The position numbers were made by a program, and so were the translations under genes. Positions 22,379 to 33,470 of a stretch of 64,000 nt of DNA are shown here, in pieces. Within the stretch, counting starts at the first letter, position 1. Every line of letters begins with the position of its first letter. Origin of the DNA: Bathymodiolus brooksi. Its lineage: Eukaryota; Mollusca; Bivalvia; Mytilida; Modiolidae. The notes under the pieces are model-generated. The model did no database searches, had not been told where the DNA came from, and was given only the letters and a program-made list of their open reading frames with translations. The stretch is taken from NCBI GenBank assembly GCA_963680875.1, contig OY804582.1, forward strand, positions 47,882,646 to 47,946,645, given 5' to 3'.

Positions 22379-23815
22379 TCCAATATTTTATTAATTCAAC
22401 TCAGGCACCAAGTACAACATGAGCAAACAAATATACATAAATAAATACAAACATACATAGATATATGCAATAAACACATTATGAACTAAATTGAAAATAG
22501 AAAAAAACACAGGGGACAGAGATGACATTCATGAAAACAATCTGTTTAAACCCTTTTGAAAACGTGATAAATTTGTCAATAACTCGATATGACAAAGAGA
22601 CAACATACCAGCAATTGTTTGTGCGTTACTGTTTCTCAAATAATAGTTCGGTATATATCTAACTGTAAGATTCACAATTTCAGGATGGGAACATATAAAT
22701 AAATAGTGAAATTCGTCACCAATTAAATTTTCTTAACATTTTGTACACTTTCTGTGATCTTTACTAATATTGTACCAACGATCAGTTTCAATTGGTAATT
22801 TCATGTTACTAACTCTGAATTTAGTTATACATTTTCGGTATTGTTGGTCAATGCGTAAAAGGTAGGGTTATAATCAAGAATCTTTTTTTCTTAAATGGAA
22901 TAAAATTTACCTCTTGAAGAGTTTGCAATTTGACATCTTCAATTTTGAACAAATTGATCTACTAAGATCTGTTTTATATTAACTTTAATCGAGTTTACAT
23001 TGACAGGCATCTGATTACTAAAAATAAATCTTAGCCCAATGCTGTCAAAAATATTTTCAACATGTCTTACAAGTACAATTTGTGGTTTCCTTCATTATAT
23101 AAATTAAACAATAGTCTGTATATTTTTGATGATAACTTTTCAGTAGAAATTAATCTACTCCAAAAACAAAGCGTTCTAATTGTAATGCTTATGTCAAACG
23201 GATATCTTCCTAATTCACCGTACACTAAAACAATTGGAGTGGTAGCCCTAACATTTAGGATTCTTTTCAAAAATTGAAGGTGTACTTTCTCAATGTTGTC
23301 ATTTTTTCCAATGCCCGATATTTCACATCCAAATAGTAAAATCGGTGCTACCAATCAATCGAAAATCTTTAATTGAAGGTCAATTGGTAGTCGAAGGTTT
23401 CAAATGTTGTAATAGACATCATATAACGCCTTTTGGGATTCTTCAACTAATTTCTTTTTTGCAAAGTTAACACTACATGTATAATGAAATAAAACACCTA
23501 AATATAAATAAGCATCTGTGTAATCTAACTCAATTCCGGCTAATTTAAGCTTTACCTCAGGTCTGTATTTACCCTTCGAACACATGACAACTTTAGTTTT
23601 ACTTGTATATCCAAATTCTACAGTAGTTACTAAACTCATCTAACATTGATTGCATTCCATCTAACGATTCAGGACATAATGGGGTATCGTCTGTATATAA
23701 AATTAGGAATATTTTCATATACATATCTAGTTGTGCATAGAACAGTGAATCTGCCATATCTAACGACGATACACCAGCAATTTCCAAATACGATTCTGAA
23801 TCAATTAGAAAATTA
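22379..23815 (-). mobile_element. LINE fragment, RT to 3' end, decayed
   Basis: Minus-strand pieces in order: 23787-23599 contains LYTDDT, the RT active-site box with Thr in place of Ala (codons at 23686-23697), and MLDEFSNYCRIW. 23639-23400 has SKTKVVMCS and AYLYLGVLF. 23354-23067 has APILLFGCEISGIG and VYGELGRYPFDI. Further downstream a Cys-x2-Cys and DEFHYLF region of the C-terminal finger is readable near 22700-22760. These are hallmarks of a jockey/CR1-like non-LTR retrotransposon. The 5' half with endonuclease is missing. It is a different family from the LINE in the satellite arrays. Confidence 0.88.
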
Positions 23816-24244
23816 ATAGTACTATATAAGTACTAATTTATTTATAATGATAACATAGAGGTTATCCTATTATGTGAAATCATTATTAATCGCGGAGTTC
23901 TTATTTTCGTGGATTTCGTGGATTTCGTGGTTCATGTAAAACTTAAAAATCAAGATCCAACGAAATACAATGTTCACATTGACTGTCGCCTATAGTGCTT
24001 GAACATAATGGCGTATGAATTTGGAACCCTTCTGTCATTTACGACTTCTGAACACATCTTACGTATCTTCAATCTTTTCTGACATACATATTTTAGATTA
24101 TATTTAGGGTGATAGGGAATATATGCCTACCATTCCTACGTAATCAGTGATAATTGTTGTAGACCTAACTGTTTATTGTTACGTAGAAACACCATACTAA
24201 ATATCGTCCTCCGTAAATATCATTTCTTTCCAATGATTTTTTCA
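23816..24244. repeat. X1 repeat paralogous to 39950-40600
   Basis: TAGTACTATATAAGTACTAA, GAAATCATTATTAATCG and GTAATCAGTGATAATTGTTG match the X2 block in order, as well as copy A near 12985 and 13330. No gene. Confidence 0.7.
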
Positions 24245-24912
24245 AGGACAATGAAAAGAATTTAATCTGGTCCTTTAATTTCAATTTCCGCTATATAGAT
24301 CATGTCATATCACTAAATAAGATTGATGATTTTGTCAATTGCATCTATGCCATTGAGCTTGAGATAAAGAATTCCACAGATACATCGAAGTCTACTTCAT
24401 ACCATGACCTACACCTTGACATTGGCAGTGAGAGCCCTTTAAGAACGGTATTCTACGACAACAGAGATAATTTCAATTTGTCCATTGTAAACTTTTTATT
24501 TATATATTTGTATATGTTACAACATTACAACAACACCTCTATGTGGAATACATATCTCTCAGTTGGTCCAATATTCCTGAACCCGTGGTTCCCATTATGA
24601 CCTACTTGATAGAGAGTTACTACTGGTGATGAAGCACTACTTAATCAATTGTTTCTAGTGGCGAAGATGAAGTCATCTCTTGGAAAGTTATACGGTCACA
24701 AACATGACCTGGTTAACCGTTACGGAATAGCTGTGTTACAAATGACCACGAATATGCTATGTTTGTTGTCCATGACTATCACCGGGTTGGTAGCAACAGT
24801 AACACGATTGATGCCATATATGGAACAGGAACTGCTTACCCTTGCGAAGTACCTGAGTTCACTCTCAGCTTTAAGTAGGTGCCTCTTGTTTGCTCTTTTG
24901 TTTTCTGTGTAA
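24245..24912 (+). pseudogene. Reverse transcriptase remnant, YIDH active site
   Basis: From about 24247 one frame stays open and reads FNFRYIDHVISLN, then DFVNCIYAIELEIKNSTDTS, LHLDIGSES and FYDNRDNFNLSIVNF. The active-site box is YIDH (24292-24303) where the paralogue at 40707-40718 has YIDD. Frameshifts and stops follow, then the last part is open again (24649-24912) with KSSLGKLYGHKHDLVNRYGI. From memory this RT family is common and mostly unnamed in invertebrate proteomes; a Penelope-like affinity is a guess. The mutated Asp and broken frame make it inactive. Confidence 0.82.
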
Positions 24913-25090
24913 TGTCATTGTATGTTCTTCTCCTCATGTTTATTGCAATGTGTTTTCTTCTTCGATTTATGGAATTAAAGATATCCCTTTGGTATCTGCA
25001 AAATTTCATACGTTGATATTCCTTCTTGTAATATGTGTTGAATAGTTTGTGAAGTATCCCCCCTTTTTCATGCATTTCTCTGACCTCATA
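24820..25090 (+). mobile_element. 3' tail of the RT element
   Basis: GAACTGCTTACCCTTGCGAA, TTTTCTGTGTAATGTCATTG, CTTCGATTTATGG and CCCTTTGGTATCTGC follow the RT coding end directly. This ties the dispersed tail-like sequences elsewhere in the window to this element family. Its paralogue is at 41230-41460. Confidence 0.7.
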
Positions 25091-25329
25091 TTATTGCTTT
25101 GACAGTTGATTATTTTTATGAATCTGCAGTATATTCTTTGGTATTACCAGTATTGTGTACCAGTATTGTAGTACCAGTATCGCGGCCGGCTGCTTCATAT
25201 TATCCTATTATTTTGTTCTTGTGTATATGTACTTTAGTTTTTATAATTTTATACATAAAAACGTCATTTGAATATTGTTAGATTAATGGGAATAGAACCC
25301 ATGCTGGACTTTTGGATAACTTCTGTCTA

Positions 25330-26640
25330 ATCTATATAATTAATATATATATATGACCCTTGACAATGTATGTTCAGAACTGACGAGTACATCCACTTTT
25401 AAAGTATATTCTCGGAACAAAATTAACAAGTAACGAGTCGACCTCAAATAATTATAAATAAGACAGAACATAGGTGATAATATAGAAGATTTGAAATAAC
25501 GAAATATAAGCGTGAATCGATGGGACGTATGCCAATACAAGTTTTTCGTTTTAATTGTGGTATTTGTTATCTATTTTGGCTTTGTAGCTATAGAAAATGT
25601 AAAAAAATATAAAATAAAAACGCTTTTGCATATGGAAATGTATTAGGTAAAATAATACACTCTTACGGATCTCGTTTATTGTATTTTTTTAGTCTACACT
25701 TATATTATATTCTCCATTACGTAATATACGGAATATTGATTTATAATATGTTCTTAATCTACGTCATTGTCGAATAACTGTCTGAGATGTATGAAGTATG
25801 AAAACGAACGTAATTAAATAAACGTTAGAGAAACCCGAAGGAAAACAAATATTATCCTCAATAGAGTACACAAATGTGTCAGTCATTATTCTACTATGAA
25901 TAGTATGAATATACACATTAACAGATAACATGAACGTCTGGACAATCGGAGATGACACAACGCTGCTCTCTCAAATTCCTTATACCACCTTTTATGCAAA
26001 ATCTGACGCATCCCCACTCCCATACTCCCGCAGAGGTTTTATTCTCAACTAACGTCGGATGAGTCCCAAAAGATATTGCCCCTATTCTACGCAAAAGAAA
26101 TCAATCTGCATATAACGAACCTGCCTATCACATGCAAGGTATCGAACACATAGTACCTAGCAGCATGGTAGACCTTTTTTGCAACAATAACATGCTTACC
26201 ATCGCAAAAAACGTATTCCACAAAAAAGCAACATTAGTCCTAATTCACAATTACCATCAATGAGCTTGACTTAAAATGAGTAAACATTTTCAGAGTCGAC
26301 ACTATCCTCCTATAATTTCCCTAGACATTCGCCGAGGTATCACACCGTCGCACCTATTGCATAATCTATAATACTACAACATCAATCCCACAGCAATAAC
26401 AATGGTTTAGTTCCTTCATTCGGAACAGAAAAACGAGCGTTAGACTCTGATGTGCTGTTTGCGCGCTAGTCCGAGGACCCCCTGATGTATCTCAATTGCA
26501 AAATACCTTTTCTGACCTATATCAAAGACACACCAAGAACAGCAACTTCATCCGAGACAAATGTGTTTGCCTGCTATTTCGATCCATCATAACCAGGCTG
26601 AGAGCAACATGCCCCACAAAGATCTAGCATCACCTGATTT
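25330..26640. repeat. X1 right part, paralogous to 41690-42930
   Basis: CCCTTGACAATGTATGTTCA, TCACATGCAAGGTATCG, ATTCGCCGAGGTATCACACC and ACAAAGATCTAGCATCACC have order-preserving counterparts in X2. The ORFs in it are not conserved between the two blocks, so no gene is called. Confidence 0.75.
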
Positions 26641-28270
26641 CGACCGTTAGATAAGGAGATTTAAACATATGTGAGAATGAAATGTAAATGTGGAAGTAAC
26701 GTAAAAATAAAATTATAATATCACGTATGCATTGGCTTGGAGAACAATGCCGTATTCTCAGACATGGATAGCATTTCATGTATTTTACAGGACCATGGCG
26801 CATTTAAGCATTAACAATGTTCGTCTTGTTCCTTTACATATTCATTTTCGCGGGAAACATACTAAATATAATAATCTAACGACTACGAAACGCCGGTGAC
26901 AATGTCAGGTTGTTAATGACTTACCTTATGCTTGTTAGCATTTCATTTGCGTGTTAAAAGCAAAATTCAACGCATTTTAATTCTTGAATTAGACAGCGCT
27001 ACATGATTTGTGTGCGATCATCGCCACATCATTATGCATACATTAGAATCATTGTACAAAGTGTACTACCGTGTGGTACTGTCAGACACATTAGAATGTG
27101 TTGGGATTTTAATATGGATTGGTAGGATATACGACAATTGTATCCCTCGCTACTGTTCCAAACAAGTATGGCTGCTAAGAATTATTTCTGAGATAGATAA
27201 AGGAAATTGAAATGTCTATTTACTACAATTAAGATTTGACTCAATTATTGTGAAAGTCATCCTTACCCAATAGGTTGTACTTTATGCAATTTATTGATAA
27301 AATAAGAACGCCTAAATACCTTTTGCATGATGTTTTAGAATAAACATATGATCACCCATTATCTCAACATTTCCAATTTTACAACGTAGAATGTGCATTT
27401 GAAAACCTATGCCGTAAATAGGTTTTCAGCTATAGAAGAAAACAAACACTAAGGTTTGTCTGGAGGGTAATTTCCAGACCGATTAAAGTAACGCAAATTC
27501 TGCAATCCCGATATCGAGATTGATTCCTCATGGACATAACTCATTCTCAAATACACGTCCAACACGACAGCTCACACAAGTTGGTCTATTAGAAAACTTG
27601 GACCTTACATGTAAAGTAATAAAGACTGAGAGATTGTACAGTTGTATTTACGTTTACATTGTAGATTTCGATTCATTTTTACATTCTTGATTGGAATATA
27701 CATAGTGCATGTTATTCTTTGATGTTTTAAAAAAGGTCAGACACATTTTTGTGAAATGAATAGTGTTCTCAGAGATTTCGATAAAAACGATTTCACACAT
27801 AAAATAGTATTCGCCAAACACTGACTGTGTACAAAGACAAAGTCATGCTTTGTCAACAAATTTCAATGAAATTATCAAAACTGTCATCTAAAACAGCCGT
27901 GATCTTTTTCATTTATTAAAAACGAAACGTTTGTTTCTTAGTTTTATAACTCCCACGGCCAATTCAAACGCTCAACAATTACTCAATTTACGTTAAACAG
28001 CAATCACTCACTTATTCGATCTATTGTATCGAGGGCATACTTGTTAAAACCTTACTTCTTTGATCATGATCAGCGGACTGTCTTTTGATATCCTGTTGTT
28101 TTGCTATAATACACACTACGCGACAGTCCAATGGACAGGACGTAAACATGTATTATGTGATTCAAATGTCTTTGATGTGAAAGAACCATTGCAGCTTGGA
28201 TATAGTCGGGTTTTTTTCTGGATCTTCAATTAAATTATCATGTGGTATTCAATTAAATATGATATGAAAA
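26641..28270. other. Intergenic, no supported gene
   Basis: I see no recognisable protein. Positions 27085-27155 resemble one arm plus loop of the hairpin at 32797-32928 (TAGAATGTGTTGGGATTTTA, then TATCCCTCGCTAC), probably a solo arm of that foldback family. Confidence 0.45.
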
Positions 28271-28699
28271 TGTAGATACATAAGTTTTATCTAAATCAAA
28301 AGATTGGCAAGCCAATATATGCAGATGTATTTCAAAGCAAGATATCCAAAGATCCAAATGAGGATAGACAAAATTAGATAAGTTTACTTATACCTGAGAG
28401 AGACTATCCTTAGTTGGAATAATAATTACATATATGTTAATTTAAGGTACGGTACACTGCATATTTTTCTGTATGATAACGCCATTACTTCGATGTAAGG
28501 CGATTGATTACCAAAACGAAAGAACTAATCCATAAAAGTCAGAGTTTGTAGCAGATTGTTAGCACCGATATCAATATGTTCGTTGTATTTTAGACGAAAA
28601 TAGTGTTGCTCATGATAAAAAATCATTCATGATATGGCCTCCTTGTATTATTATCTGAGGGGAAGGTTGTATGAGAACTGCTTCTTATTACGAAATCCA

Positions 28700-29660
28700 T
28701 TGACCTTAACGTTGACAGTAGGATTTTTAACTATAGACAAATACCCGTGCTGTAAATTTGGCGGAGTCCGTGTTGCTCATCTGATAAGTCATTTGTGTTG
28801 CGCATCCTCGTTCTTTTTATTGTGCTAAATGTTACCTGTTTATCTGCGTTGTTAATTTTTGGTTGCCCATTCCGTTTTTTCTAACATTTATTTACTCATA
28901 GTGTCCAGATTGGTTGCATTTTTGTGTTAGCAACTTAAAATAGTAGACTACTAACAAATTGTAAAATAAATTAGTACTCAAAATGTGTCAAAGTCAATGT
29001 CGGTAGATGCCATTTTGTCTGGTAAATGAATATATAAAGAGGTAAATTTAACGTATTGTTTTAATACTTTCATGTAAAAAACATATAAAACGAGTAAGAA
29101 TGATATCGATGATTTTTCCGACAATGCGCATGTGCAAAGTACAGTACATTATATCAGGAATGATATATAGTCAATGACAGACATCGAATTGGAATGCTTT
29201 TATTATCTTCCGGTCCATCTTGGCATACACTTGTAATGATAATAATGTCTTCTTTGTATTGTGTGTTCATGAAAACTATTTATCTCATTGTTAAACAGGA
29301 AAAAAGCACCAAATAGATTTGATCAAGTATACATACAACAGACAAATAGTTACAAATGAAAATAAAAAAAAACACTAACTCATGTTGAAAAACTTAAATG
29401 AAAAAAATTATATATATGGTTTTATGTGTAAGTCTAGCTGCAAGGTTGGCACTAGGTTTATCCTGTACATTTCAATGAAATAAAATTTGTTGTAATTTCT
29501 TGCTTTTACGTTAATTCTGTTACTATGTTAAACACAACTCCGATAGATATCAAATACACTGTTATTTACAAAAGAATAAAACACGTCTGTTACAATTTTA
29601 AAAGCTTACGGAGATGATTTTTTTCAATTAATCGCTGGAATATGCATACATACACACACA
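28700..29660. repeat. Decayed dispersed repeat, related to 14.3-16.2 kb
   Basis: Matches two overlapping parts of copy A: 28940-29600 with 14285-14900, and 28735-29010 with 15470-15730. The ORF at 28634-28828 falls in it and is not kept in the relatives. Confidence 0.5.
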
Positions 29661-29712
29661 CCTGGTGTAAATCGTAGCATACACATATCGTACTACACCT
29701 TAATGACTTGTC

Positions 29713-29861
29713 GATAATAGAAATCCCCCGGATTACATAGGAGACTTCCACTTATGTCATACTGATTATCTATCAGTATATAATGTAGATAATAGAAATC
29801 CCTAGGATTACCTAGAAGCCGTCCACCTATGTCATACTCTTCTCTATCAGTATATAATATA
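29713..29861. repeat. 75-bp tandem duplication
   Basis: Two units beginning GATAATAGAAATCCC and ending ATCAGTATATAATGTA or ATATA, at 29713-29787 and 29788-29861. A third, single unit is at about 34374-34430, with matching upstream sequence (AGCATACACA-GATCGT against AGCATACACATATCGT). Confidence 0.9.
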
Positions 29862-30039
29862 GATAACGTTCATATATCACATTGTTGTATTCTATCAATG
29901 ATGAACCACAGCTATTAGAGGTGTCCATTCATTCCATAAGTTATAATATTTGTTAATAGTTTGGGTAAGCATTGAATATATTTAATGGAACTATTCAATC
30001 AACACAAGCAATTAACAAATACATGAAATAACACCATCT

Positions 30040-30200
30040 ATATCAAATTTAGAACGTACGACGCATTTCTGGAATAACCTTCATCGGAGTTCGGTAATTT
30101 TGTTATTACCCTTATTCATCCGGAACGCTCAAAATCGAAAGATTAGAAAGCGAAATAAATTAAACTCTTTGGAGCAATACAACCAAAGAGTCTAAGCAGG
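30040..30200. repeat. Short dispersed repeat with micro-insertion
   Basis: ACGACGCATTTCTGGAATAA and CTCAAAATCGAAAGATTAGA correspond to 32195-32270 and 20320-20370. Between these two words lies a 29-bp insertion (30086-30114) flanked by TTCATC on both sides. Confidence 0.7.
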
Positions 30201-31640
30201 ATAGCCAAAATCAGCCAAGGTCACTTATGCCTGAAGGAGGTGAACCTTAGTATAAAACAGGTTTTTAAGCATCAAAGGGACAACCAGAAGCTATACAACT
30301 ATGCGATCAGACATTATTTGTTTATGCAAACATTGTGTTTTAACATATACAGGCTGTATCTGATGTATATTGTTAATCTTATTCCATATGACCATTTCCC
30401 TGGCATTGCATTTCTCTCGCTTCTAGCAACCAAGCGAGGTATTAGATAACTCTGTAACCTATAGTATATCTCTGAATTATCATGGTCCATGAAACCTATT
30501 GTCTTGATATTATTTCAGCAAGGCGTTTAATTTAATCTTTAAAACATTAAGCAATTATTATTCAAACTAGTAAACCTGGAATGTGTATTAGAGAGCGATT
30601 TAATCAATATTTCGGTGATAACATATGTGAACTAAGAGTAGGTGATGTGGCACTCTAATTTGATATATCACATTTAAAACCAAACAAATGACTCCAGCAA
30701 AATAATTACGAAAATATGAACTCTTCCGGTACACATGATATTTGTATGGCCAAATTTAAGTTTTCTGCGTAATGTTTTATAGATTAGCGGCTTCTGATTA
30801 CCTATTTGGTATCTGCAAACTTGTCACATATATATTGTGTACAAGATGGTAACTAAGAATGTTAAATGCTAAGAAACCTGAACAGTGAATTAAGTCTCGT
30901 GTTTAAAAAATGTAAAGTGTAAAAACGGTGGTGTACAAAGAAGGTTATGCAACTGTAAGTGTATGATGCATCACGCCATCAAAACGGAAGCTTTGGTCTA
31001 GAAAAATAGGTTAACCACAACAAGTTTTATCGAAGTGTCGGTACCAACCAATGCAAGTGAATGGTCATGTATATATGTGTAAGGGATGTATATTTTGGTC
31101 TGTTTCTTCGATTTACGATTAGATTGTGGTGCTGTTTTAATTGAATGTTCTTTTTTTTTCTTTCCATTTTCACTAGTATACGTTTCAATTAAACATTTCA
31201 CCTATTTGACTACTGATAAATTTCTTTCAATTAATGTCAAACAATAACACATCTAGCAGTCATATAAATAGAAATGTGTTCCAGTCTCTTGCCTTTGCTT
31301 GTACCTGATTAGCTTAATCATATTTTGTTCAACATTTTCGAAAACATGTGAACCCCGTGTACCTCGAATAGGCTCACATGTTTGCTAATCGTAAAATGCA
31401 GAATAAGTGAGGCTTCATACTTGCCTTGTGTTGTGACCCGTGCTGATGGAGGTCGGGTTCCTGTTGACTGTTGCCCTTACTTCATCTAGACGGAAATCAA
31501 ATGAACTATGTTCGATCAATCAGCTGATTCCTATTCAAAAATACACTAAATCTGAAAAATCATCAAATAAATTAAGGTTCATCTTCCTCATGCATTGATA
31601 TACAGTCAAGCATAACTATAAAAGTCACTGAAGGGAATCT
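30201..31640. other. Intergenic with one short RT-tail fragment
   Basis: Positions 30765-30825 carry TTTTCTGCGTAATGTTTTAT and CGGCTTCTGATTACCTATTT of the RT-family tail. The ORFs 30240-30449 and 30998-31201 have no recognisable features. 31555-31640 resembles 19255-19330 and 37755-37830. Confidence 0.45.
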
Positions 31641-31930
31641 GGGAATGTGGGATTCGTGTTACTCTATCTTTAGCTTTATGTGTATCCTTTGTAGATCATT
31701 GCCTGTCCTCTTGCCCTCTTTGTGTTGTCTGTCCTTCTTCGATGATTTTCGAATTAGGATTACCCTTTGGTATTTTCAACCTCTTCTTACTATTAATATT
31801 CAAGAGGAATTTACAGGTACATTTACAGATATTGCTTTATATCGATGTCCTAGACAGAAACGCGATATAAAACATATATCTCACTTTGAAATGTTTAAAG
31901 AGAGATGTTTTTTACGTGAATGAAAATAAA
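31641..31930 (+). mobile_element. RT-family 3'-tail remnant
   Basis: Has the tail order GTGTATCCTTTGTAGATCAT, TTGTGTTGTCTGTCC and TTACCCTTTGGTATTTTCAA. The plus-strand ORF across it (31645-31923) reads through the tail; its Cys/Phe/Leu-rich residues follow from the T-rich DNA. I do not call it a gene. Confidence 0.6.
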
Positions 31931-32164
31931 CAACGTTACAATAAGAAAATATTATACTACAATACTATCTAAGGATTGTATGAGTTTGATATTACAAGTT
32001 AAATACTTTCATGTAGCATGTACTTCTTGAGATAAATTGAAATGAAATATACAGGCGCTATATAATACGTTCAGGAGTTGTAGGAATTCCACTCTAAAGA
32101 AACGGATATCATATAGATGTACTGATTTAAATTGATATATATATATATATTATCGTCTTATTAT

Positions 32165-32290
32165 TAGATGTTCAATAAATATATCAAATTTAGTGTGCAC
32201 GACGCGTTTCTGGAATAAGCATCATCAGGTACGCTCAATATCAAAAGATTGGAAAAACAAATAATTTACCGATCATCTCAGTGATTAAGA
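32165..32290. repeat. Short dispersed repeat (CGACGCGTTTCTGG type)
   Basis: GCACGACGCGTTTCTGGAAT, then CATCATCAGGTACGCTCAA. Relatives are at 20310-20400 and 30050-30160. Similar wording is common in mytilid DNA from memory. Confidence 0.65.
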
Positions 32291-32796
32291 ATATGTCAAG
32301 GAAACTATAATTCAGGTTTTGCTTTTGCGAAAAGTATGTTTATCAATTATTATAATATGACGTCCTTCTTTCGCTTTGCAAACAAACGAACGATTAATCA
32401 GATGGCAAAATCGCATTAACACATGCGCGGCACATACTCAAGCCAGGTGATACAATCACGAAATAAAATTATTTACACCATTGTTAACTTTTTAATCATC
32501 TATATCCACAGAAAATAATCAACATAGCCAAAATTAGTAATATGCGAGGTACAATTAAAACATGCAAGCACACTATTGTTGTTACGGATGCTCCATTAAT
32601 ACGATTGACTTTCCCGTTCTAAAAGTACATGTGACTGACTCTCCCGTCGTAAAAGTATATGTTGATGAGTTATCGTCTGCTCGAATTTCGCAGCATACAT
32701 TGTGTGCGACATTGTCCGCGGACGTAAATATAAATTACCGTCTTCTAAGTATACTACCTTAGTTGCACTGTAAGACACATCGAAATCGAAATTTTT

Positions 32797-32928
32797 CATG
32801 GAAGCCAGAATGTGTGTTGAGTGTGAACATAGATTGACAGGATATTAGTAAATGTTATCCCTCGCTACAGCTCGGGATTAAATACTAATATCCCATGTTA
32901 AAACTCAAAACACATTATGGTTTCCATG
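32797..32928. mobile_element. Foldback element, second type
   Basis: Left arm 32797-32861 pairs with right arm 32874-32928, with about nine unpaired bases on the left side and several mismatches. The loop is CTCGCTACAGCTC, close to the CTCGCTTTCGCTC loop of the 14.7-kb hairpin. It is more decayed than that one and has no coding sequence. Confidence 0.8.
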
Positions 32929-33039
32929 ATTTGTTTCTTAAATAAATAATAATTGATAATAAGATCAATTTCAACATGATATACCACATAATTAAAGGTA
33001 TTCGAAAACAAGTTTAAATCAATGTTAAGCTTTATATAG

Positions 33040-33470
33040 CAATGCATTTCTTGGGATTGATGGCTGAAGTAGAAGGAATAAGGATGTGCTGCTGTAGGTT
33101 GTTAGCTTATGAAGTACATTATTACAGATTATTTCTGTCCTCGTTAGACTGTTGTATGTTTTAATATGTTTGCATAAATAATCAGTGATAATTGTTGTAG
33201 GCCTTCCTGTGAACTGCCACATTGAATTATCGTACTAAGTATCATCCTCCGGCAATATAATATGCTTACAATCAGATTGTTATGATGTCCATCATGTCCA
33301 TTATTCACATCAGTTTGAGTTCAAAAATGAACTTCTCGACATAAATTATAATAATCTAACCCGATCCTATAATTTCACGTTCCACTAATCAATTCTAAGT
33401 TTGATGATTTTGTTGGTAGCATCTATCCAATTGCGTTTTAAGTAAAGGCTGCCACATATATAGTTAGATA
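33040..33470 (+). pseudogene. Decayed RT-family remnant lacking the active site
   Basis: 33042-33140 matches copy A 11895-11937 and 12685-12740. 33180-33260 matches the stretch ahead of the RT at 24140 and 40510. 33355-33440 (ATCCTATAATTTCACGTTCC, TTTGATGATTTTGTTGGTAG) aligns to the RT at 24270-24345 with the bases that would encode the YIDD box deleted. Confidence 0.6.

Larger units (their letters stand above)
17690..26640. repeat. Old segmental duplication block X1
   Basis: Diverged, order-preserving counterpart of 35210-42930. Matched stretches include 17800-17925 with 35300-35420, 18570-18775 with 35835-36000, 19000-19090 with 36015-36075, 19140-19240 with 37640-37740, 19380-19600 with 38990-39240, 23815-24240 with 39950-40590, 24245-25090 with 40640-41520 and 25330-26640 with 41690-42930. 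X1 has extra insertions at 18778-18995 and between about 20.3 and 23.8 kb. Confidence 0.78.

Noticed and set aside
31645..31923. 92-residue Cys/Phe/Leu-rich ORF
   Set aside because: It follows from T-rich retroelement tail sequence present in several broken copies.
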